64,000 bases of DNA, taken from positions 124,001 to 188,000 of the forward strand of contig MQVO02000023.1 of NCBI GenBank assembly GCA_001986395.2, written 5' to 3'. This DNA is from Irpex lacteus (lineage: Eukaryota > Basidiomycota > Agaricomycetes > Polyporales > Irpicaceae). The notes under the pieces were generated by a model. That model was not told the origin of the DNA and ran no database searches. It was given only the letters and a program-made list of their open reading frames with translations. This document shows, one piece after another, positions 56,149-64,000 of this stretch. Numbering within the stretch: the stretch's first letter is position 1; every line of letters starts with the position of its first letter. Position numbers and translations under genes: made by a program.

Positions 56149-58186
56149 TCACTTTCTGCCACTGGCAGCACCCGTCCCTTTCAGATCTAGAGTAGCTTTG
56201 AGATGCGATTCCAAATCGGTCGCGAACGCGAACAAAAACTCGTGATGGATGGCTAGAGGAATGGTGCCAACGAAGCGCTATAGGGGAGATAGGTTAGTGG
56301 ACGCGGAGAAAGGAATGCTTAAGCAGGGTTGAAAAAAAAAGCTGCAGACAAACCTCACAAGAAACTTCGAAATACGCGCGGACTTCAGCCATCAAAGTAA
56401 GTTCTTCTTTATACTGGCTTGACAACTTGAGTTTTTGTAACGCTTCTACGGGCATTCTGCCAAACCCTAATTTATGGAGTTCGTCTACAACATTCTGCAA
56501 GTCATGTTCATGGGGGGCTGCCAATACATAAGATGGGACTGGTGAGATTGTGACTTGTTGAACCCCGTGCTGGACCTCTGGTGCGAGCTTAGATGGAGTG
56601 GTCGCACCCTTGACTCCTTGTTCATAATCGATGACACGAAGCTCCTTCGTAGATGATCACTGTCAGTGCAAGAAACATGGGGACTGCAAGTAGATACGGA
56701 CTTCATGCGACCACAGCTGAAGTCTGTGAGAAGGGACACAGATGCTATTAAGTAGTCCTCTCTCGCGTTCATCTATATCGTTTACTCGATAAGGCGCGAA
56801 CACTTTCACAGCTTTAGTGCCTGGACAGTCGGATGTTGGAACCCGCTATGAGAATCAAGTCAATAATGCTCGCGAGATTGAGATCGACAGATGGACAGGA
56901 AAATTGATTGAATGACTGACCGAAGTAGAGGAACACAGCTTTTCTTCAGAAGAAGCAGCCGCTTGAGCCTTTGCATTCAGGGACAGATACTGCACAAGGA
57001 ACTTGTCCTTTAAGTCCAATAGGTACCGTGTCTGTTGCGTATACACTGTCGACTCAAACTTGAGCAGCTTGAATAATATAAAAACCATATCGTTGCGCCG
57101 AGCCGATATTAGCACGTCCACAGCGTTACTGTGAGCTCCTTATCAGCTATCTTTTCCGACCAAGGACGACATGAAGCACATACGACACATGAAGGCTCAG
57201 TTTGTCACACGAACCAAACTCTGCATCGATCAACGAGACCATGTATGTCCGCAAAATCTTGACAACTTGTTCACCAGCGTCGAGAACAATCTCCTGCCAG
57301 TTCGATTGGAACTCCTTAATCAACATGAGTTTCACGATGTATGGAACATTTCCGGGTAGTTCACGCGTAAGGGCACTAACAATGCATAGAAAACGCAGTT
57401 TTTGATATGCTGCACGGAATCGACTAATATGGGGCCTCTCACCTTCTGATTCTCGTTTGTATTTGGGTGATGGTGATCTGCTGTGCTGTTCTGAAGGACA
57501 CAGACACCTCATCGTCTGCTAACTGCTGCGGCTGAGTCGATGTAATGGGAAATGATACACCCTGCGAATCAGTATATGGCGCAAACAGGGGAGCTGTACG
57601 CCGGATCCCTGCCATTAGGGCACGATATGCAGCACGACAGTCTTGCAACAGCTCTGGAGCATCAATGCCGCCTCGGACTTGCTCACGGACCTTCAAGCAA
57701 AAGTTCTGCAGCTGATCATGAGTGGGCAAAGATGGATACGAGGCTGTAAACGGGAGGTCATTGAGTCCAGGATCACAGGAAGCAGGTTGGTTCTTGTTCC
57801 CTTCCACCCTGCCAGTGGGAAGTCTGTGATACCATAAGTCGACGCAGGCCCTGCTAGAACGACAAGAAGAAAGGCAGTCAGCACATACCTATCTAAAGCT
57901 TGAGTCCCAAAGATGGGCCGATTATGAGACCACAACGCCGTTTTCGACAAAGGTTGAACGTAGGTGCCGTCTTGCGTCATGTGCTCCGGTGGCACATTCA
58001 CGCAGAGTTGTTCGCACTCGAGTACCCTGGGCGTTATCCTGTCTTTCTTTGTGAGAACATCTACAAGAACGCAACATAACATTACCACACGAACAACAAG
58101 AAACTGCTTAAGCTTACCAACGGTTCGCGCTCCTATCGGGTCTGCCTGCCCTACAAATCGCCTCTCCTTTTGGATTTCTCTATCAT
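56149..58186 (-). pseudogene. Dynamin-like GTPase, N-terminal part missing
   Basis: Dynamin family (membrane-remodelling large GTPase). From 58,186 the frame gives DREIQKERRFVGQADPIGAR, and after an intron VLTKKDRI, the G4 nucleotide-base motif (usual T-K-x-D). The middle and stalk region follows: LNDLPFTASYPS, ALMAGIRRTAPLFAPY, LTRELPGNVPYIVKLMLIKE and TVYTQQTRYLLDLKDKFL. The GTPase effector domain ends it: ELHKLGFGRMPVEALQKL, LTLMAEVRAYFEV, RFVGTIPLAIHHEF, stop at 56,149. Exon order and domain order are normal. The P-loop and switch motifs that should lie upstream of 58,190 were not found. So this is a 5'-truncated gene, or distant exons were missed. Confidence 0.75.
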
Positions 58187-59910
58187 CTAGAATAATGACA
58201 CGTCAGCGCCTTGTAGGAGCTAGAACTCTGTTGAACATGATTCACTACTCATGGGATCCAATACAACTGCCAAGAAAAATACGTCGCTCGCTGATAGAGG
58301 TGAAGGAACCCGGCGGGATGGGATGACGGCGAAGTTCATAATTTCCAAGGCTCGCCTCTCCCATGTTTTTCGAAGTCCGCCGTCGCAATGCGTCTGGTCA
58401 CGAGACTACTGGCGACGGACTCGTTCAGATGACGAATTGCAATCGTCCTCAATAAATGACCATTTCCACTGTGCCGGTTTCTTCGTTCTTTCCCCTTACT
58501 CTGGGCTGAAGCTTACTTATGTTTGACGGTACCATCCAGACTTCGGACGCTGAAGCTTGTAGACTCAGCGCTCATCACCCACACCAGGTGAACATTGAAC
58601 GTTGAACTATGGATCTGACATCCGCTCACCGGTTGCCTGCGCGGACGAGCCTTTCTTTTTCCAAGGTCCGCACCCCAAATCAGGCAAATGAAGAATATGG
58701 ATAGCGCCCTTCTGAGTATCACGCCTCTAATGCCTGGTGCGGCCAACAAGAACACTCTGTCGAACTCGCATCATACGTCGGCGCAACTATCTGTACCGTA
58801 TATATATTGACAAGGATATCTACAGGGGATATTAAAGCGACACAGGCGAAGATGGAGACGAAGATACCTTCAGCCACTACAGTATCGACAACGACAACCA
58901 CAGTGACAACGGGCCAGACCTGTTCAACTCCCAGTTCTCTACAGTTAATTACATCGACAAAGACTCTCTTACAAGTAAACTAGAAGACTTGGGCAGCAAT
59001 ATTGCCGTCTCTTTCATCGGGGAACTTGAAGAATCTTAAAACACTTGGACGGACAGTGATGACACCGTCGAAGATGACATGCAGAACAGGACGGATGCTG
59101 ATGATGTAAGCATAGATTTACCTCTGGTATATTTTTGATCATTTTATTACAGAGCCTATCTACATCGGAACACCTTGACTTGACTCACCATGGTCACTCC
59201 TCAAAACATACTGTTATCGCAGGCATCCATGCCACTTCTAACCCATGAATCGATCCTGTTGCACCTGGTAAGACGCTCTATAGCTTTCTACGTGAGTAAG
59301 TCTTCGAAGTAAACTCAGAATCGGAGGTTATTCTGGCGGACTTACCGTCGGTAAGGCTGGAACCTCACAGCAGGGACGACAGATCGTCTCTCCACAGCGG
59401 ATCCCGCAGCCGTAAGTGTGTGCAAGATACGCATGGCCATCAATTGATGATCTGTACTTACGTTTAAGTCAGTGTTTTGCCGTCGGTCTTTGAGGGAAAT
59501 TGCTCTCATCACGATCTGCATTGCAAGCCTCGCATCTTCCATAGCTCTAAGGCAATATTCCGACCTTTTGTTATACAACAAGATCAGAGTCACTCCGCCC
59601 AAAATGGTAAACACCCAAGGCGGACGACTCTTCGAGAAGAGCGAGACCGCCGGTTGATCAAATGTCGTTACAGAAAAAGAGTAATCCGCGGCGGTGTCTA
59701 GACAGTTGAATACCCCTTATTCTATCGTGATATATCGGTCAATTCACTCTAGTACCTTTGCCTGAGGCTAAGTTCCAACACCAAAACAATAAACCCTTCC
59801 GGCAAGAGTTTCTTCATGAAGACAGGTGGGCGCGTCGACGTCGCTGCCCGATACGCATCGGTTCTAGTAACGCGCTTGCATGGGCCAGACCCAGACGTTC
59901 TCTTTGCAGC
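58187..59910. other. Upstream of the dynamin remnant; no gene assigned
   Basis: On the minus strand at about 58,260-58,300 a short stretch reads SASDVFFLAVVLDP, which could be a last trace of the dynamin GTPase domain. A 90-codon minus-strand frame at 59,342-59,614 has a hydrophobic start but no known family. Otherwise only short open frames. Confidence 0.35.
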
Positions 59911-60083
59911 TAGATTCAAAACGATAGGCCCACTTCGTTGAAGAGACACAAAGTCGGACTTCGCTGAAACACGCATCCGGCTCTCTTCTCGCCCTCCCTA
60001 GCCAATAGGAGACAGGCGGCCATCATGATTCCCCACCTCTGCCTGTGATCAGCTCGAACCGATTTTTTGTTACGGGCCTGCTA
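59911..60083 (+). repeat. Dispersed repeat B, copy 4
   Basis: The longest 5' part of the family: TAGATTCAAAACGATAGGCC, AAGTCGGACTTCGCTGAAAC, CTCTCTTCTCGCCCTCCCTA and GATCAGCTCGAACCGATTTT. It joins features of copies 1 and 3, so it is the best reference copy in the window. Confidence 0.65.
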
Positions 60084-60940
60084 TGATATCGACAGATCCA
60101 CCAAACTCCCGCTTAGTCGGACTTCCTCAGTCAGGACGTCGCCAAGACCCGGTTCTGATACGCTTACCAGAAGTACATCGGCCATCAATATTCTCCGCTA
60201 TGAAACTTGACTTTCTTTTGGCTCAGTTTTCCTCGGGTAGTCCTCTGGCAGGATGTCCTTAAAGCTCTTTGCGGCGGTCGTCTTCGGTAACTTTACCCCC
60301 TACCCCCGTTGTGCACCTACTGACTGCTATCATCGGGGGGCAGCGTAAATGTCTTACGAAGATATTGAGACAGATCGGCGCAATCTTACGGATCCCCCCG
60401 GGTTTAACGGTGAGTAGTAAGCCATAAGTGCTAGGGTGACCTTTATGATGATAACGGATTGTCTGCCGCTTCTAGACCCCCCCTGGGGTGCAGAATATAC
60501 ATCTCAGGCCGGTAGCCCCGTTGCGAGGGAAGCGCCTTATTCCCATAATTCCGTTCTCAATCTCTCTAATTCCTCTCATTCTATCGCCGGTCATTCTATC
60601 GCCGCTCGTTCTCATTCCACCTTCATTCGTCCCTCTCTTCGAGCCACTCATTCCAGTCCTGATCATTCCACTATTAATAATTTATCTCCATCCACTGGCA
60701 AGAAGATGCAAACACCTCATCAGCATGAGAGCAGCCCCGACAGTGAGTACGATGTGGATTTCGCATTCAGCCACAAATTGACGCTAGCTTAAATTTATTG
60801 CTTGCCTAAACCAGTTACTACCAAAGAAGAGTCGGGTAGAGAGGGGCTGGAAGGCTTTGTAAGTCGGTGTTTAGGTGTCATATGTGAGTGTCCTCCAAAT
60901 ATCTGAGGATACAGGGACCGACGACAATGACCGTCAGCTA
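60084..60940. other. No confident gene; pyrimidine-rich simple tract
   Basis: 60,560-60,670 is built from ATTC/TCATTC-like repeats and stays open in two + strand frames because of its composition. No domain. The following stretch may hold the promoter and first exon of the membrane-protein gene. Confidence 0.35.
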
Positions 60941-60946
60941 TTATAA

Positions 60947-62169
60947 CAGGCAATGGCCTAGCTACCATCCTGAACGAATTGTCTGGTTTCTTGGTGGCAA
61001 CTCTAAAGATACTGCTCGGCTTGCTCAAATGGCCAGTGGGACTCTACTTCGCGTGGGTAATAGCAAACATACTCATCTTCTCGAAAATTCATCGCTATAT
61101 TGATGCGAGTCTCGCCACATCCGAAATCATATGTCGTCTTCCGGTGGTGTCTTCCTATTGGAAGTTCTGGCCGTGCAACTCGCCTCGCTCGCTTCGTACT
61201 TCTGTGGCTGCCATAGATTTCCGTCGACTATCCGAAGCTCAAGGAGACTCCCTTCAAACATTGCTAGAGGAATCAGTGGGAATTGCGGAGGTTGGCTGGG
61301 ACCTCTGGAGGTCGGACATGGCAGTAGGAGACCTGATCCGCTACGTGCACAGAAGTGACCTTGATTCCAAAGGTTCCTTACTGGATGCTCTGGGTCAACT
61401 TCAACATCAGATACAGGACTCTATGAACGCACTGCGAGGTCTCCGGGCAGCTATAACTAGGTCAGTGCAAAGGTGAGCAGCAATTATTTGAGCCTTGAAA
61501 AAGATCGCTGAGGGGTATATTACTAGGACTATGACGGTCAATGACTATACCTTGCGCGCCCTGAAAAATCTTAGCCCTACCTGGCTTTCAGCTATCTTTC
61601 CAGGGCTAGAATTCCGTGCCGCGGTGCTATTTCACCACCAGTTTGACCATTCAATCGAGGCCCTTGTCAATGGGACGACGCAGATCTTGGCGCACTGCAA
61701 GATTTCTTTGGACAGCCTGGACTCCATGGCTAGTACTCTCTCCGTTATTCACGACATTACCTCTCGCGAGCGCATTATGTTGATAAACGAACGTGACGAA
61801 CTTCAAGATGCTTTCTGGACCATGCTCGGAGGTAACAAGGGTCGTCTGCGAGGACTAGGTCAACAGCTTATCCTCATGGGGGGAGTGGCGAACTATCGTG
61901 CCAGGGCGCTCAAACACGTCCAACAGACGATGGATGGCGTCCTAAATATCCGAGAAGACATCTCGCATATCCGTACCGAAGTTGCGGTTGTAGACAGACC
62001 CGCATCTCGCATTACCGTGAGTTATATGGAACTGCAACTCTATAGCATAGCCGCGGGGATGGCGCGTATAGCTGAGCGAATGGAGGATACCCGTAGGAAG
62101 AACCAAATCCTGGACAAGAGCGCTAAGTTGGATTGGGGCAACAGTCGTGATGATACTGAGATGGTTTAG
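60947..62169 (+). CDS. Conserved basidiomycete membrane protein, unknown function
   Basis: The frame opens with ATILNELSGFLVATLKILLG and a hydrophobic helix (LKWPVGLYFAWVIANILIF). A long helical region follows: FRRLSEAQGDSLQTLLEESV, the heptad-like DLDSKGSLLDALGQLQHQIQ, then, after a short intron near 61,472-61,494, TVNDYTLRALKNLSPTWLS, FHHQFDHSIEALVNGTTQIL, and the coiled segments INERDELQDAFWTML and MELQLYSIAAGMARIAERME. The pattern of one membrane span, a Q-G-x-x-x-x-x-L-L-(D/E)-E-S motif and extended helices is one I associate with a common Agaricomycete family without known function. The start ATG and the exact splice at 61.47 kb are unresolved. No internal stop. Confidence 0.55.
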
Positions 62170-64000
62170 ATTATATCTGCTGGTAGTCGGTTTATCTTGT
62201 CGAGAAGCTTGAGATTGGGATGTACACCACAAGCCGTTCTAGGACTTGATGCAAGCTTGATGTATGATCCACGATGCCTCAGCGAATCGGAAAGCCGAAT
62301 TTACTGATTCGTTTGCACAATGATTAATAATCGATTAATGATGGGGCGGCTGTCGTCCCCGGCGAAACAGTCTCGCAGAATCTGGCCGCTGATGCACGCG
62401 GAATTATGGACAGTGAGTGACGCATTCAAGCGGATCATGGCTGCTTTAAACTCAACACACAACAGTCCCAGCCTCCGCCTGCTCCATGATCGTGCAAACG
62501 ACTGTGATTTACTCACACCAACGTTAAGAGTTCTTTTGTTCAGCGGCTAGCCCCTAGTACTAGTCACGGTGCAGCGGGGCCTTTATGCACGAGTTGCTAG
62601 CGCGATCTGAACTTGTATTTCCCACCGCTAGGTTTCGTATCCTCGCGGGAAGCCCGTCGTCCTACATAAGCTCTGAACGCTGGTGTTTCCATATATCAGA
62701 TGTGGGTCGAAGTCGGGCTATAGAATCACCGTGGCATACGCTACTAGGACTTAGTACCACTGGCATGCCGTCATGTTAGTCGGCCCAAGTCGGGAGTATT
62801 GCTCGAAACGTAGCGATGATTGCCACGACAGACGTTCTGTAGTACTATTCTGCTCCTACTAGTATACGTGAGTCTTTGATTTGTCCCTCAAATCGAATCT
62901 CCCGCGCATTTCCATCCCTTTTGATAAGTAGTACGGTAATGGCATCATCGACAACATCTTCGGACTACGCAAGTGTCAATGATATGTCTTGGAACGCATT
63001 CGTCTCAGCCATATTCAGGTTCGCGTTCTATACGATGCCGCAGATTCTCTCAGACTTCATACACCCGGCAATCTCGTAGATGTGTTCCACAATGCACTTT
63101 CCTTCCGCAACTGTGCATCAGACTACATATTCCTCCGCAAGCAGTGCGTAATCAAAATCATAGATAGATAAGCACTGTGCATTACTAAGTATCTGTTTCC
63201 CATACTCGCACGTCCAGTCCAGGAGTTATCAAAAAAATCACAAGTTTTCCGTGCTCTCGTTTTGCAGTGCAAGCCCACTACAGTCGCCATGATCCGAGCT
63301 TTTAGCAGTTGGCTCGGGCATGGAGACTTCCCAGCGACGATGTTATTTATGCAGAAGCGTAAATGACTCGCCGCGAAGACCGTGACGTTGCAAGCAATAA
63401 CCTGCCAGTGCCAGAGGACTCGGAGGACCACCGGGACGCCGCCACATTTGTTAGAGTGGGCTATCGACCTGTACTGAAATCTGGGCTCGTGACCAGCCTC
63501 TAATAATCTTCGCACCTCGTGATACTGAAATCATGTCTTCCATTTCCAAGCTCACTACTTCCACGCTGCCAGTACGAACCCGAAGGTGTGGTGCAGACGG
63601 CCACGGCTCTCGGTTCCGCGATATGCCGACTCGGAGTTTTCGAGAACAAAAGTGATCTATCTTGGACATCACAAAAAGCCGATCCCTAGGCCTGAAGTAC
63701 TGACCGCGACAACAATGACAGATGCTACGAGGTAATGGCATAGTAGACTCAGAGGGGCAGCAATCCTGTTGGGGAGGGCGGGGCTGCGTTGATGGAGTCA
63801 AGTAAGCAGCAAATCAGCCAGACGCGTGGAGATAAGATCAGCGAGGGCTCCTGTAAAACAAAAAACAAGTCTCACTGTACTTTTAGTAACGCTGCAAGCT
63901 GTTGCAGAGAAAGAGATATGGATTATGATTGTGCGTTGCCAAAGTCGAAACGAAGGTGGCACTTATCAAAGCTCTCTAAACCTTTCATTTCCGATATCTG
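62170..64000. other. Right end of window, no confident gene
   Basis: A short + strand exon-like stretch at 62,940-63,018 (MASSTTSSDYASVNDM, SWNAFVSAIF, then a donor-like site) could begin a gene. A minus-strand frame at 63,451-63,801 (CHCCRGQYFRPRDRLFV, RVGISRNREPW) is coding-like in part. Neither can be assigned to a family. Confidence 0.3.

Noticed and set aside
60488..60792. Membrane protein in the ATTC-rich tract
   Set aside because: The hydrophobic frame is a product of pyrimidine-rich simple sequence; a second frame is equally open and neither has family features.

Overview
The window is nuclear DNA of a filamentous basidiomycete, most likely a mushroom-forming Agaricomycete. The evidence is the gene families and the gene architecture. 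Genes are cut by many 50-65 bp GT-AG introns. The families are ones that are greatly expanded in that class: small BTB/POZ proteins, a JmjC dioxygenase-like protein, Plavaka transposase pieces, DUF6589-type pieces, RecQ-like helicases, dynamin-like GTPases, OPT transporters and P450s. No rRNA, tRNA, CRISPR or bacterial-type operon was seen. Much of the sequence is gene-poor and full of broken genes and small repeats, as in an accessory or repeat-rich compartment.

Layout. 1-5.5 kb: a dispersed repeat, two BTB genes on the + strand (the second carries a one-base frameshift) and a small inverted-repeat element. 5,543-12,212 and 32,162-38,837: the two arms of a giant inverted repeat (about 6.67 kb each, about 20 kb apart). 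They are essentially identical across the core and diverge only at the extreme edges. Each arm holds the same wreckage: an unknown multi-exon fragment, a 115-bp element, the 5' part of a Plavaka transposase gene, a frameshifted P450 5' end and a frameshifted, 3'-truncated oligopeptide (OPT) transporter gene. 12.2-32.2 kb (spacer): mostly non-coding, but with a well-preserved JmjC-domain gene on the minus strand at 22.7-27.1 kb. Its middle is a tandem array of about nine homologous 84-bp exons, each with its own intron. A 75-bp minisatellite lies just upstream of its start, followed by a Plavaka C-terminal fragment and a proline-rich gene candidate.

38.8-64 kb: a single 893-codon intronless ORF of unknown function (minus); two intact BTB genes (45.8 and 48.2 kb); a truncated RecQ-like helicase inside a 48-bp inverted-repeat bracket, with an antisense DUF6589-like fragment at its 3' end; a SUN-domain membrane protein; a BTB remnant with a large internal deletion; a dynamin-like gene without its P-loop half (minus); and a conserved basidiomycete membrane protein of unknown function. 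A dispersed repeat family with four copies is scattered through this half.

The genes do not form one pathway. The picture is a region shaped by transposition, inverted duplication and local gene-family birth and death. The strongest signals for follow-up are the giant inverted repeat with edge-only divergence and the exon-intron tandem array inside the JmjC gene. All exon boundaries were read by eye from splice signals and reading phase, and none has transcript support.
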